Below are positions 1 through 8,776 of a stretch of 64,000 nt of DNA, in pieces (position 1 is the stretch's first letter; each line of letters begins with the position of its first letter). The notes under the pieces were generated by a model. The model was not told the origin of the DNA. It saw nothing but the letters and a program-made list of their open reading frames with translations, and did not search any database. The DNA comes from Nioella sp965215655 (lineage in GTDB: Bacteria; Pseudomonadota; Alphaproteobacteria; Rhodobacterales; Rhodobacteraceae): assembly GCF_965215655.1 (NCBI RefSeq), contig NZ_OZ244111.1, positions 372,001-436,000 of the forward strand, in the 5' to 3' direction. Position numbers and translations under genes: made by a program.

Positions 1-219
1 GAAGAGGATCAGGCCCTCGAAATGGTTGGTCATGGCCCTGTGCAGGCGACCCGTGCGGAGGCTGACCTGATCCATCAGCGGTTTTTGCAGGCGGTCGGGG
101 TCGCGGGGGGACAGGGTCTTGCCAGTGCCAAGCTCCAGATTCGCGGGGATCGCCATGAGGGCGATCTGAACGACCTGCCAGAGCGCGGCGAGGGCAAGGA
201 CGGTGAGTTCGGGGGTCAT
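1..219 (-). CDS. MAPEG family membrane protein (partial, C-terminus outside window)
   Basis: The reverse strand reads an open frame of 73 codons that begins with ATG at 219 and runs off the left edge. The start MTPELTVLALAALWQ is a hydrophobic helix, followed by a polar loop and a conserved-looking NHFEGLILF stretch, which is typical of MAPEG proteins (membrane-associated eicosanoid and glutathione metabolism family). Members are small four-helix inner-membrane proteins, and in bacteria their substrate is usually unknown. It lies 83 bp downstream of sucB, on the same strand but beyond a terminator-like palindrome. In related genomes lpdA often follows; it is not visible here. Family call from recall, not from a search. 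Confidence 0.75.
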   Translation of the reverse strand, partial: MTPELTVLALAALWQVVQIALMAIPANLELGTGKTLSPRDPDRLQKPLMDQVSLRTGRLHRAMTNHFEGLILF

Positions 220-235
220 AGAGAAGACCTTTCAA

Positions 236-263
236 TGAAAACGGGCAGGGAAATCCCTGCCCG
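236..263 (-). terminator. Rho-independent terminator after sucB
   Basis: A perfect 22-bp palindrome at 242-263 (10-bp arms CGGGCAGGGA / TCCCTGCCCG, 2-nt centre) lies 40 bp beyond the sucB stop. Reading the minus strand it is followed by TTTTCATT, which fits intrinsic termination of the TCA operon before the MAPEG gene. Confidence 0.6.
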
Positions 264-302
264 TGACAATTAGTTTGGCGTGAACGCGCGTCACCCTGCG
301 AA

Positions 303-1805
303 CTAGAGATCCATCAGCAGCCGCCGCGGATCCTCCAGCGCTTCCTTGACGCGTACGAGGAAGGTCACTGCGCCTTTGCCGTCGACGATGCGGTGATCGT
401 AGGAAAGCGCTAGGTACATCATCGGACGGATCTTGATTTCGCCGTTGATGACCATGGGCCGGTCCTGGATCTTGTGCATGCCGAGGATGCCCGACTGCGG
501 GGGGTTCAGGATGGGCGAGGACATGAGCGAGCCATAGACGCCGCCGTTCGAGATGGTGAAGGTGCCGCCCTGCATTTCCGCCATGGAGAGCTTGCCGTCG
601 CGGGCGCGGCGGCCTTTTTCGGCGATGGCCTTCTCGATATCGGCAAAGCTCATCTGATCGGCGTCGCGGATCACCGGAACCACCAGACCCTGCGGGGTGC
701 CGGCGGCGACGCCCATATGAACGAAGTTCTTATAGACGATGTCGGTGCCGTCGATCTCTGCGTTGACCTCGGGCACCTCTTTCAGCGCATGGCAGCAGGC
801 CTTGGTGAAGAAGGACATGAAGCCAAGACGGACGCCGTGCTTCTTCTCGAACTGGTCCTTGTACTGGTTGCGCAGGGCCATGACCTCGGTCATGTCCACC
901 TCGTTATAGGTGGTCAGGATCGCAGCGGTGTTCTGTGCATCCTTCAGGCGGCGGGCGATGGTCTGGCGCAGGCGGGTCATCTTGACCCGCTCCTCGCGCG
1001 CGGCGTCATCGGCGCTGACCGGGGCGCGCGGCGCGGTGGCAGGGGCCGGAGCCGGGGCGGGCGTGGGGGCCGCCGCGGGGGCGGAGCCGGCTTTCATCAC
1101 GTCTTCCTTCATGATGCGCCCGTCGCGTCCGGTGCCCTGCACCTGATCGGGGGAAAGACCTTTTTCGGCCATCAGTTTTTCAGCGGACGGCGCATTCTTC
1201 ACATCGGCGCTGGCAGCGGCGGGGGCTGCTGCCGGGGCGGCTGCGGGGGCCGGTGCCGCTGATGCGGCTGCGCCGCCGATCACCGCGAGCTTGGCCGAGG
1301 CGTTCACGGTCGAGCCTTCGGGCGCGACGATTTCAGACAGGACACCAGAGGCCGGGGCGGGCACCTCGACAGACACTTTGTCGGTTTCCAGCTCGCACAG
1401 CATTTCGTCCTGCGCGACGGTGTCGCCGACGGCCTTGAACCAGGTCGAGACGGTGGCCTCGGTCACGCTTTCTCCGAGTGTGGGGACCATGACGTCAACG
1501 GCATCGCCACCCGAGGCAGCGGGGGCTTCGGCGGGGTCAGCGGCCGCAGGGGCAGGGGCTGCGCCTTCCCCAGCCGACAGGGTGGCCAGCAGCGCGTCCA
1601 CACCGACGGTTTCGCCCTCGGCGGCTACGATCTCGGCCAGTGTGCCTGCGGAGGGCGAGGGCACCTCGACCGTCACCTTGTCGGTTTCCAGTTCGCACAG
1701 CATTTCATCCACCGCTACGGTATCGCCGGGCTTCTTGAACCAGGTGGCGACCGTTGCTTCGGTCACACTTTCGCCCAGGGTGGGCACTCGGACTTCTACG
1801 GACAT
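303..1805 (-). CDS. sucB: 2-oxoglutarate dehydrogenase E2, dihydrolipoamide succinyltransferase
   Basis: E2 core of the 2-oxoglutarate dehydrogenase complex; it transfers the succinyl group from the E1-generated S-succinyl-lipoamide to CoA. The 500-residue protein has two lipoyl domains (about 1-77 and 103-178) with the ETDKV lipoylation motif at Lys43 and Lys143. Ala/Pro-rich linkers follow, then a peripheral subunit-binding domain (about 203-240) and the catalytic acyltransferase domain to the C-terminus. The active-site motif DHRIVDG is at 470-476 (His471, Asp475). Two lipoyl domains rather than the single one of E. coli SucB explain the length. It starts 3 bp after the sucA stop, so the two are translationally coupled, and a terminator follows. 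Confidence 0.97.
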   Translation of the reverse strand: MSVEVRVPTLGESVTEATVATWFKKPGDTVAVDEMLCELETDKVTVEVPSPSAGTLAEIVAAEGETVGVDALLATLSAGEGAAPAPAAADPAEAPAASGGDAVDVMVPTLGESVTEATVSTWFKAVGDTVAQDEMLCELETDKVSVEVPAPASGVLSEIVAPEGSTVNASAKLAVIGGAAASAAPAPAAAPAAAPAAASADVKNAPSAEKLMAEKGLSPDQVQGTGRDGRIMKEDVMKAGSAPAAAPTPAPAPAPATAPRAPVSADDAAREERVKMTRLRQTIARRLKDAQNTAAILTTYNEVDMTEVMALRNQYKDQFEKKHGVRLGFMSFFTKACCHALKEVPEVNAEIDGTDIVYKNFVHMGVAAGTPQGLVVPVIRDADQMSFADIEKAIAEKGRRARDGKLSMAEMQGGTFTISNGGVYGSLMSSPILNPPQSGILGMHKIQDRPMVINGEIKIRPMMYLALSYDHRIVDGKGAVTFLVRVKEALEDPRRLLMDL

Positions 1806-1808
1806 CTA

Positions 1809-4769
1809 TCAGTTCCCCTCGATGGTGAGCGCGTCGTTCACGAGCGCGGCTTGCTGTGCTTTGTGCTGGCTGGCCAGGCCCGTGGCGGGCGAGGCAGAGG
1901 CGTTGCGGCCGGCATAGGATGGCCGCGTGTGTTTGGCGCCGATGCGGCTGAGGACCCATTCGATATTGGGTTCCACGAAGCTCCAGGCGCCCTGGTTCTT
2001 GGGCTCTTCCTGACACCAGACCATTTCGGCCTGCTTGAAGCGTTCCAGTTCCTTCATCAGGCTGAGGGCCGGGAAGGGATAGAACTGTTCCAGGCGCATC
2101 AGGTAGACGTCGTCCAAGCCACGGGCGTCGCGTTCTTCCAGCAGGTCGAAATAGACCTTGCCCGAACACATGACCACGCGCTTGATCTTGTCATCGGCCA
2201 CCAGTTGCGTGTCGGAATTGCCGTATTGGGCGTCATCCCACAACACCCGGTGGAAACTCGACCCGGTGGTCATTTCCTCGGCCTTGGAGATCGCCAGCTT
2301 GTGACGCAAGAGCGATTTCGGCGTCATCAGAACCAGCGGCTTGCGGTAGTCGCGGTGGATCTGGCGGCGCAGGATGTGGAAATAGTTGGCCGGGGTCGTG
2401 CAGTTGGCGACGATCCAGTTATCCTCGGCGCACATTTGCAGGAAGCGTTCCAGACGGGCGGAGCTGTGTTCCGGCCCCTGACCTTCGAAGCCGTGGGGCA
2501 GCAGCATCACCAGACCCGACATCCGCAGCCACTTGCGTTCGCCCGAAGAAATGAACTGGTCGAACATGATTTGCGCGCCATTGGCGAAGTCGCCGAACTG
2601 GGCTTCCCACAGGACCAGCGCATTGGGTTCGGCGAGGCTGTAGCCGTATTCGAACCCGAGCACCGCGTATTCCGAGAGCATCGAGTCGATGACCTCGTAG
2701 TGCGCCTGCCCCTCACGGATGTGGTTCAGCGGGTAGTAGCGGTCTTCGGTGACCTGGTCGATCAGGCCCGAATGGCGCTGGCTGAACGTGCCACGGGTGG
2801 CATCCTGCCCGGCAAGACGCACCGGGTAGCCTTCGGTCAGCAGCGAGCCATAGGCCAGTGCCTCGGCGGTGGCCCAATCAAAGCCCTCGCCGCTCTCGAA
2901 CATCTGCTTCTTGGTTTCCAGAAGGCGGCCCACGGTCTTGTGCAGGTTGAAGCCGTCCGGCGCGGTGGTCAGCGCACGGCCGATCTCTGCGAAGGTTTCG
3001 GGCGCGATGGCGGTTTCGCCGCGCTGATATTCCTCGCCCTTCTTGTCCAGATGCGACCAGCGCCCGTCCAGCCAGTCGGCCTTGTTGGGCTTGAATTCCT
3101 TACCGGCCTCGAACTCTTCGTTCAGGTAGGCCTGGAAGGCGGCCTTCATATCCTCGATCTCACCCTCGGGGATCAGCCCGTCCTTGACCAGCCGTTCGGT
3201 ATAGAGCTGAAGCGTGGTCTTGTGGCCCTTGATCTTCTTGTACATGATCGGGTTGGTGAACATGGGCTCATCGCCCTCGTTGTGACCGAACCGGCGGTAG
3301 CAGAAGATATCCAGCACCACGTCCTTGCCGAATTTCTGGCGGAACTCGGTGGCGACCTTGGCGGCATGAACCACGGCTTCGGGGTCGTCGCCGTTCACGT
3401 GGAAGATCGGGGCTTCCACCATCAGCGCGATATCCGTGGGATAGGGGCTGGAGCGGCTGAAATGGGGCGCGGTGGTAAAGCCGATCTGGTTGTTGACCAC
3501 GATATGCATGGTGCCACCGGTCTTGTGGCCCTTGAGACCGGAGAGGCCAAAGCCCTCGGCCACCACACCCTGACCGGCAAAGGCCGCGTCGCCATGCAGC
3601 AGCACCGGAAGAACCGAAGTGCGAGCATCGTCGTTTCTCTGGTCCTGCTTGGCGCGGACCTTGCCCAGAACCACAGGGTTCACCGCCTCCAGGTGAGAGG
3701 GGTTGGCGGTCAGGCTGAGGTGCACGGAATTGCCGTCGAACTCCCGGTCGCTGGAGGCACCGAGGTGGTATTTCACATCGCCGGAGCCATCCACATCCTC
3801 GGGCTTGAAGCTGCCGCCCTGGAACTCGTTGAAAATAGCGCGATAGGGCTTGCCCATCACGTTGGCCAGAACCGACAGGCGGCCCCGGTGGGGCATGCCG
3901 ATGACGATCTCTTTCAGGCCCAACTGGCCGCCGCGCTTGATGATCTGTTCCATCGCGGGGATCAGGCTTTCGCCGCCATCAAGGCCGAAGCGCTTGGTGC
4001 CCATGTATTTCACATGCAGGAACTTCTCGAAGCCCTCGGCCTCGACCAGCTTGTTCAGGATCGCCTTGCGGCCCTCGCGGGTGAACGCGATTTCCTTGCC
4101 ATAGCCCTCGATCCGTTCCTTCAGCCAGCCGGCCTCCTCGGGGTTCGAGATATGCATGTATTGCAGTGCGAAGGTGCCGCAATAGGTGCGCTTCACGATG
4201 TCGATGATCTGCCGCATCGACGCGACCTGAAGGCCCAGAACCTGGTCGATGAAGATCGGGCGATCCATGTCGGCCTCTGTGAAGCCGTAGGATTTCGGGT
4301 CCAGTTCCGGATGCGGGGTCGCGTCGCGCATGCCAAGCGGGTCGAGATCGGCTACCAGATGCCCCCGGATCCGGTAGGCGCGGATGATCATCAGCGCGCG
4401 GATGCTGTCCAGCACCGCCCGCTTGATGACTTCGTCCGTCACCTCGATACCCTTTTCCGCCGCCTTTTCGCGGATCTTCTTCTCGGCGCCCTTCGCCTCG
4501 GCCTGCACGGGCCATTCGCCGGTCAGCGCCCCGGTCAGATCGTCATTGGGGGCAGGCGGCCAGTCGGCGCGCGCCCAGGACGGGCCTGCGGCCTCGGCCT
4601 TCACATCGGGTTCGGCATCGCCAAGGGCGCGGAAGAACTCCTGCCACGCCGCATCGACCGCATTTGGATCGTTGGCATATTGGGCGTAGAGCTGTTCCAG
4701 ATATTCCGCGTTATGGCCTTGCATGAAGCTGGAGGCCTGGAAGAGGTCGTTAGGGCTTTGGTCGGTCAT
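1809..4769 (-). CDS. sucA: 2-oxoglutarate dehydrogenase E1 component
   Basis: Thiamine-diphosphate-dependent E1 of the 2-oxoglutarate dehydrogenase complex; it decarboxylates 2-oxoglutarate and succinylates the lipoyl groups of E2. The start is taken at ATG 4769 (MTDQSPND), not the longer frame opening at 4826, because GAGGTG lies just upstream; this gives 986 residues, the usual size. Recognisable segments are the N-terminal E2-binding peptide followed by SSFMQGHNAEYLEQLY, the conserved GMPHRGRL, a ThDP/Mg region with HGDAAFAGQG and NNQIGFTT, and the C-terminal transketolase-like pyrimidine domain with GFEYGYS and PHGFEGQGPEHSSAR. It sits 137 bp downstream of sucD and 3 bp before sucB. Confidence 0.97.
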   Translation of the reverse strand: MTDQSPNDLFQASSFMQGHNAEYLEQLYAQYANDPNAVDAAWQEFFRALGDAEPDVKAEAAGPSWARADWPPAPNDDLTGALTGEWPVQAEAKGAEKKIREKAAEKGIEVTDEVIKRAVLDSIRALMIIRAYRIRGHLVADLDPLGMRDATPHPELDPKSYGFTEADMDRPIFIDQVLGLQVASMRQIIDIVKRTYCGTFALQYMHISNPEEAGWLKERIEGYGKEIAFTREGRKAILNKLVEAEGFEKFLHVKYMGTKRFGLDGGESLIPAMEQIIKRGGQLGLKEIVIGMPHRGRLSVLANVMGKPYRAIFNEFQGGSFKPEDVDGSGDVKYHLGASSDREFDGNSVHLSLTANPSHLEAVNPVVLGKVRAKQDQRNDDARTSVLPVLLHGDAAFAGQGVVAEGFGLSGLKGHKTGGTMHIVVNNQIGFTTAPHFSRSSPYPTDIALMVEAPIFHVNGDDPEAVVHAAKVATEFRQKFGKDVVLDIFCYRRFGHNEGDEPMFTNPIMYKKIKGHKTTLQLYTERLVKDGLIPEGEIEDMKAAFQAYLNEEFEAGKEFKPNKADWLDGRWSHLDKKGEEYQRGETAIAPETFAEIGRALTTAPDGFNLHKTVGRLLETKKQMFESGEGFDWATAEALAYGSLLTEGYPVRLAGQDATRGTFSQRHSGLIDQVTEDRYYPLNHIREGQAHYEVIDSMLSEYAVLGFEYGYSLAEPNALVLWEAQFGDFANGAQIMFDQFISSGERKWLRMSGLVMLLPHGFEGQGPEHSSARLERFLQMCAEDNWIVANCTTPANYFHILRRQIHRDYRKPLVLMTPKSLLRHKLAISKAEEMTTGSSFHRVLWDDAQYGNSDTQLVADDKIKRVVMCSGKVYFDLLEERDARGLDDVYLMRLEQFYPFPALSLMKELERFKQAEMVWCQEEPKNQGAWSFVEPNIEWVLSRIGAKHTRPSYAGRNASASPATGLASQHKAQQAALVNDALTIEGN

Positions 4770-4906
4770 TTTTTCACCTCTGTCGGGTTGGGACCGTTCG
4801 GATGGCCGGTTGAGGGCTTTAGGCAAGAGACAAGGCGCATCCAGTCATCTTCTCACCTGTCGTCAGGAAAGCGCGGGCAAGGATGCCTCCCCGCCCGCGC
4901 CATGTG

Positions 4907-5788
4907 TCATCCAATCGCCTTCAGCACAGCCTCACCAAGACCGGCGGGGCTTTCGGCCACGACGATACCGGCGGACTGCATGGCTTCGATCTTGTCCTCG
5001 GCGCCGCCCTTGCCACCGGCGACGATGGCACCGGCATGGCCCATGCGGCGGCCCGGAGGCGCGGTGCGGCCTGCGATGAAGCCTGCCGTCGGCTTCCAGC
5101 GACCGCGCTTCTTCTCGTCGGCCAGGAACTGTGCGGCTTCTTCCTCCGCCGAACCACCGATTTCACCGATCATGATGATCGACTCGGTTTCGTCATCGGC
5201 AAGGAACCATTCCAGCACGTCGATATGCTCGGTGCCCTTGATCGGGTCGCCGCCGATGCCGACGCAGGTGGACTGGCCCAGACCCACATCGGTGGTCTGC
5301 TTGACGGCCTCATAGGTCAGGGTGCCGGAACGGGACACGACACCGACGGACCCACGCTTGTGGATATGGCCGGGCATGATGCCGATCTTGCAGGCGTCAG
5401 GCGTAATGATGCCGGGGCAGTTCGGCCCGATGAGGCGCGATTTGGACCCTTCCAGCGCCCGCTTGACGCGCATCATGTCCAGAACCGGGATGCCTTCGGT
5501 GATGCAGACAATCAGTTCCATCTCGGCGTCGATGGCTTCCAGGATCGAGTCCGCTGCGAAGGGCGGCGGCACGTAGATGACGGAGGCATTGGCCTCGGTC
5601 ACGTGCTTGGCTTCGTGAACGCTGTCGAATACGGGCAGGTCCAGATGGGTCATGCCGCCTTTACCCGGCGTCACGCCACCGACCATCTTGGTGCCATAGG
5701 CGATGGCCTGTTCAGAGTGGAAGGTGCCTTGCGAGCCGGTAAAGCCCTGACAGATCACCTTGGTGTTTTCATCTACGAGTACGGCCAT
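4907..5788 (-). CDS. sucD: succinyl-CoA synthetase alpha subunit
   Basis: Alpha subunit of ADP/GDP-forming succinyl-CoA ligase, which binds CoA and carries the phosphorylated histidine. The 293-residue protein has the N-terminal Rossmann CoA-binding region (CQGFTGSQGTFHSEQAI), IGPNCPGIITP in the middle, and the C-terminal phospho-histidine motif RMGHAGAIV. Length matches the family (about 290). ATG 5788 is preceded by an AGGA site and lies one base past the stop of the sulfotransferase-like gene, so the pair is translationally coupled. It pairs with sucC at 7365-8558, from which it is separated by two non-TCA genes. Confidence 0.98.
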   Translation of the reverse strand: MAVLVDENTKVICQGFTGSQGTFHSEQAIAYGTKMVGGVTPGKGGMTHLDLPVFDSVHEAKHVTEANASVIYVPPPFAADSILEAIDAEMELIVCITEGIPVLDMMRVKRALEGSKSRLIGPNCPGIITPDACKIGIMPGHIHKRGSVGVVSRSGTLTYEAVKQTTDVGLGQSTCVGIGGDPIKGTEHIDVLEWFLADDETESIIMIGEIGGSAEEEAAQFLADEKKRGRWKPTAGFIAGRTAPPGRRMGHAGAIVAGGKGGAEDKIEAMQSAGIVVAESPAGLGEAVLKAIG

Positions 5789-5789
5789 T

Positions 5790-6824
5790 TTATTGTCCTG
5801 TCACTTGCGGGATTGCTGCGGCCGCGCCTGGCGCGGACCGGGGTGATTGGGGTGCAGAGGCGCCCGGAAACAGGCTGTCCGCTGCGGGAAAGACAAGCGC
5901 GCGAAGCGCTTCGTTGCTGTCGGCATTCATCGCCCTGACACGCGCCGCCTGTTCCTGGCTGAGGCGCAGGCGTTTGCTGCCGAAAAGGAAGGGCATGTTA
6001 CGGCTGTAGAGGCGGCGCTGGGCGGGCAGAAGCCCCAGCCTGTTGACCAGCTTGCCGAACAGGCGGCTACCCCACAGCAGCAGGTGAAGCTGGTAGAGCG
6101 GCATGGAATCGTTCAGCTTCGGCGGCCGCGCGGTTCGGCTGGCATCGACCCCGATGGCGTGGGCGAAATCGTCGATCAGATCGCCGCCCGCGAAAGCCGC
6201 GCGGTCGAAGATCCGAACATCGACATTTTCCTCTCCCGCGATGCCGTGCCATTTTTTGATCAGCGCGTGGTAATCGTTGAACCCGAAGTTTTCGATATAG
6301 GCATCAAGGCTTTCCGTCGTGCCAGACCGGACCGCCTGCACATAGGCGCTCGCAACCCAATCGGTTTGCTCGCGGATATAGACCACATAGCGCACCTCAT
6401 TGAAGCGAGCGGCAAACCAGTTATGCAGCTTCTCCATTTCAGGCACATTCTTCAGGCCTGCCCCGATATGTTCGGACGAGGTCACATAAGTGCCTTCTCC
6501 GGGCGGCGGAAAGGTGGCTTCGACACGGGTCAGGAACTGGTCCAGCCGTTCCTGAAGGTCAGCGCGGCTCCGGATTCGGTATGTTTGGGCCTGCCAGCCA
6601 CCCGGAACGTAATTGGGGCGTTGCGAATGTGCAAAGATTGTCCAACCGACGGCGGTGGACAAGTGCGGGCCGCTATGCGGGCCCAAATTGTCATGCCAGA
6701 CACCCTGATTGCGCAAAGCGTCCTGATTGATCTGCAGCCAGGCCTGAATCGTCGTCGATCCGGTCTTGTTCAAACCGATATGCACGATACAGCGGCGCGC
6801 TGGACCTGAGGAGGGGACAGTCAC
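5790..6824 (-). CDS. sulfotransferase-like protein inserted in the TCA operon
   Basis: The N-terminal segment HIGLNKTGSTTIQ resembles the 5'-phosphosulfate-binding loop of PAPS-dependent sulfotransferases (HxGxxKTGTTxxQ type), and the pattern VVYIREQTDWVASAY resembles the 3'-phosphate-binding segment. This is a family-level assignment; the acceptor is unknown (capsule or exopolysaccharide sugars are common). The frame is open from 6872, but a GTG at 6824 with AAGGGG upstream lies 16 bp after the previous stop and avoids overlap, giving 344 residues. The gene sits between the secreted-protein gene and sucD with no promoter-sized gap, so it should be co-transcribed with sucCD. There is no transmembrane segment or signal peptide. 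Confidence 0.7.
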   Translation of the reverse strand: MTVPSSGPARRCIVHIGLNKTGSTTIQAWLQINQDALRNQGVWHDNLGPHSGPHLSTAVGWTIFAHSQRPNYVPGGWQAQTYRIRSRADLQERLDQFLTRVEATFPPPGEGTYVTSSEHIGAGLKNVPEMEKLHNWFAARFNEVRYVVYIREQTDWVASAYVQAVRSGTTESLDAYIENFGFNDYHALIKKWHGIAGEENVDVRIFDRAAFAGGDLIDDFAHAIGVDASRTARPPKLNDSMPLYQLHLLLWGSRLFGKLVNRLGLLPAQRRLYSRNMPFLFGSKRLRLSQEQAARVRAMNADSNEALRALVFPAADSLFPGASAPQSPRSAPGAAAAIPQVTGQ

Positions 6825-6840
6825 GTCAAGCACCCCTTCG

Positions 6841-7368
6841 TCAGGTGGCGGACGGCAAAAGCCGTTCCACACTCAGGAAAGTCTCGACACCATTCGGGCC
6901 GGGACGGGTGCCAACGTGAACAACCGCCACGCGGGCAGGGTTCAACTGACGTGCGCCGAGCAACGTGGTGCCGGGCGTGGCTGTATGCGTGCCGGGCAGC
7001 TCTGCTGCGGTGGTGATGCCCTCGGATGCCAGTGCCGCCAAGGCCGCCTCGGTAGCCCGGTCCGCGTGATCACCGTCGAAGGCGACTTCACAGCGCCGGT
7101 CCGTGCCGGTGGTTGCCGCGCGTCCGACAACTGGGGACGGGGGGACGGACAGGAACGGATCGAGGTCATAGTAATCGACCCGTGCCCCCGTCGGGTGCAA
7201 CAGGTCTGCCACCCGATCCGCTGTCAGCCGAGGATCGAAGCAATGCGCGGCAAAGCCAGCGATGGCGCGGTCCGCGACCGCACCGTCAGCCTTGGCATCG
7301 GCGGCAGTACAGACCGCCACCAATGCCAAAGAGGCCGAAGCCCAGTTTATGCCGCGCAGGGCGATCAC
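6841..7368 (-). CDS. exported protein of unknown function between sucC and sucD
   Basis: 175 residues starting with GTG that overlaps the sucC stop by 4 bp (GTGA), so translation is coupled to sucC. Residues 1-28 form a signal peptide (hydrophobic ASASLALVAVC, cleavage near ADAKADG). The mature part is Ala/Asp-rich with two Cys (in HCFDPR and RRCEVAF) that could form a disulfide. No catalytic motif recognised. A small gene between sucC and sucD is common in Rhodobacteraceae; its job is unknown to me. Confidence 0.7.
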   Translation of the reverse strand: MIALRGINWASASLALVAVCTAADAKADGAVADRAIAGFAAHCFDPRLTADRVADLLHPTGARVDYYDLDPFLSVPPSPVVGRAATTGTDRRCEVAFDGDHADRATEAALAALASEGITTAAELPGTHTATPGTTLLGARQLNPARVAVVHVGTRPGPNGVETFLSVERLLPSAT

Positions 7369-8558
7369 CCCTTGACCGCCGCCACGATCTTCTGCGCGCC
7401 GTCTTTCAGGTCATCCGCAGCGATCACGTTCAGGCCGGAGGTGTTGATGATCTCCTTGCCCTTTTCGACATTGGTGCCTTCCAGACGGACGACCAGCGGA
7501 ACCTGAAGGCCCACTTCCTTCACCGCCGACACAACGCCCTCGGCGATGATGTCACAGCGCATGATGCCGCCGAAGATGTTCACCAGGATGCCTTTGACGT
7601 TCGGGTCGCTCGTGATGATCTTGAAGGCTTCGGTCACCTTTTCCTTGGTCGCACCGCCGCCCACGTCGAGGAAGTTGGCAGGTTCAGACCCGTAAAGCTT
7701 GATGATGTCCATCGTCGCCATGGCGAGGCCCGCGCCGTTCACCATGCAGCCGATTTCACCGTCGAGCGCGATGTAGTTCAGGTCGTACTTGGAGGCGGCG
7801 AGTTCCTTGGGGTCTTCCTCGGTCTCGTCGCGCAGTTCGGCGATGTCGCGGTGGCGGTAGATGGCGTTACCATCGAACCCGACCTTGGCGTCCAGCACCT
7901 TCAGATCACCCTTGTCGGTCACGATCAGCGGGTTGATCTCCAGCATCTCCATGTCCTTCTCGGTGAAGGCCTTGTAGAGCAGACCCATCAGCGCCACGCA
8001 TTGTTTGACCTGCGGGCCCTTCAGCCCGAGCGAGAAGGCGATGCGACGGCCGTGAAAGGCCTGATACCCGGTTGCGGGATCAACAGAGAAGGACAGGATC
8101 TTTTCAGGGGTCGCGGCGGCGACCTCTTCGATGTCCATGCCGCCTTCGGTCGAGCAGACGAAGGAAATGCGGCTGGTCTGGCGATCCACCAGAAGGGCCA
8201 GGTACATCTCGGTCTCGATGCCGGAGCCGTCTTCGATATAGATCCGGTTGACCTGCTTGCCGGCGGGGCCGGTCTGGTGGGTCACCAGGGTGCGGCCCAG
8301 CATCCGCTTGGCTTCGTCAGCCGCTTCTTCCACCGATTTGGCCAGGCGCACGCCGCCCTTTTCGCCAGCATCGGCTTCCTTGAACGAGCCCTTGCCGCGC
8401 CCGCCTGCGTGGATCTGCGCCTTGACCACCCAAAGCGGGCCATCGAGTTCACCGGCTGCGGTTTTGGCGTCTTCAGCTCTCAGGACCACGCGGCCATCGC
8501 TGACCGGGGCGCCGTAATTGCGAAGCAGAGCCTTCGCCTGGTATTCATGAATGTTCAT
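7365..8558 (-). CDS. sucC: succinyl-CoA synthetase beta subunit
   Basis: Beta subunit of succinyl-CoA ligase, with an ATP-grasp nucleotide-binding domain and a C-terminal CoA-ligase domain. ATG at 8558 (MNIHEYQAKALL, the family-typical beginning) gives 397 residues; the frame extends upstream to 8627 but that extension is not conserved in type. Visible motifs are KAQIHAGGRGKG in the ATP-grasp fold, LEINPLIV for metal/nucleotide binding, and NIFGGIMRCD with VVRLEGTN in the C-terminal domain. It is the first gene of the sucCD-sucAB unit. The 218-bp upstream region holds the paired palindromes at 8665-8701. Confidence 0.98.
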   Translation of the reverse strand: MNIHEYQAKALLRNYGAPVSDGRVVLRAEDAKTAAGELDGPLWVVKAQIHAGGRGKGSFKEADAGEKGGVRLAKSVEEAADEAKRMLGRTLVTHQTGPAGKQVNRIYIEDGSGIETEMYLALLVDRQTSRISFVCSTEGGMDIEEVAAATPEKILSFSVDPATGYQAFHGRRIAFSLGLKGPQVKQCVALMGLLYKAFTEKDMEMLEINPLIVTDKGDLKVLDAKVGFDGNAIYRHRDIAELRDETEEDPKELAASKYDLNYIALDGEIGCMVNGAGLAMATMDIIKLYGSEPANFLDVGGGATKEKVTEAFKIITSDPNVKGILVNIFGGIMRCDIIAEGVVSAVKEVGLQVPLVVRLEGTNVEKGKEIINTSGLNVIAADDLKDGAQKIVAAVKG

Positions 8559-8664
8559 GAAACTGTCCCATGTTGCTACTTGGTCCCGTCCGTCTAAGCA
8601 CAAGTCATGCGTGCAAAGAAACGCCATTTTGCCGTTTCAGCGGGCATTTGCCGAAAAAAGCTGG

Positions 8665-8701
8665 ATTTGTGATCACAGTCGGAAATGCTGTGATCACAAA
8701 T
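8665..8701. promoter_or_regulatory. paired TGTGATCACA operator upstream of sucC
   Basis: Two identical 10-bp palindromes TGTGATCACA at 8668-8677 and 8689-8698 are exactly 21 bp apart (two helical turns). They are embedded in a perfect 14-bp inverted repeat, ATTTGTGATCACAG / CTGTGATCACAAAT, with a 9-bp spacer. They lie 107-143 bp upstream of the sucC ATG. The same pair with the same spacing occurs before sdhC (14403-14433). Inference: a homodimeric regulator binds cooperatively and controls the TCA genes; the protein is not identified. Confidence 0.75.
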
Positions 8702-8776
8702 GGGAAGTCCCTTGTTCTCAAGGGGCTGACTGCGACGAATCACTGACTTCCTGGGATCGGTGGCAATCTGGATCGC

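Noticed and set aside
1851..5315. Very long plus-strand open frame (more than 1100 codons) opposite sucA and sucD
   Set aside because: It runs antisense to two certain genes; high-GC codon bias creates such open frames. No ribosome site and no recognisable domain.
8665..8701. The sucC upstream inverted repeat read as a terminator
   Set aside because: No T tract; each arm is itself palindromic and the pair is duplicated before sdhC at identical phasing, which fits operator sites better.
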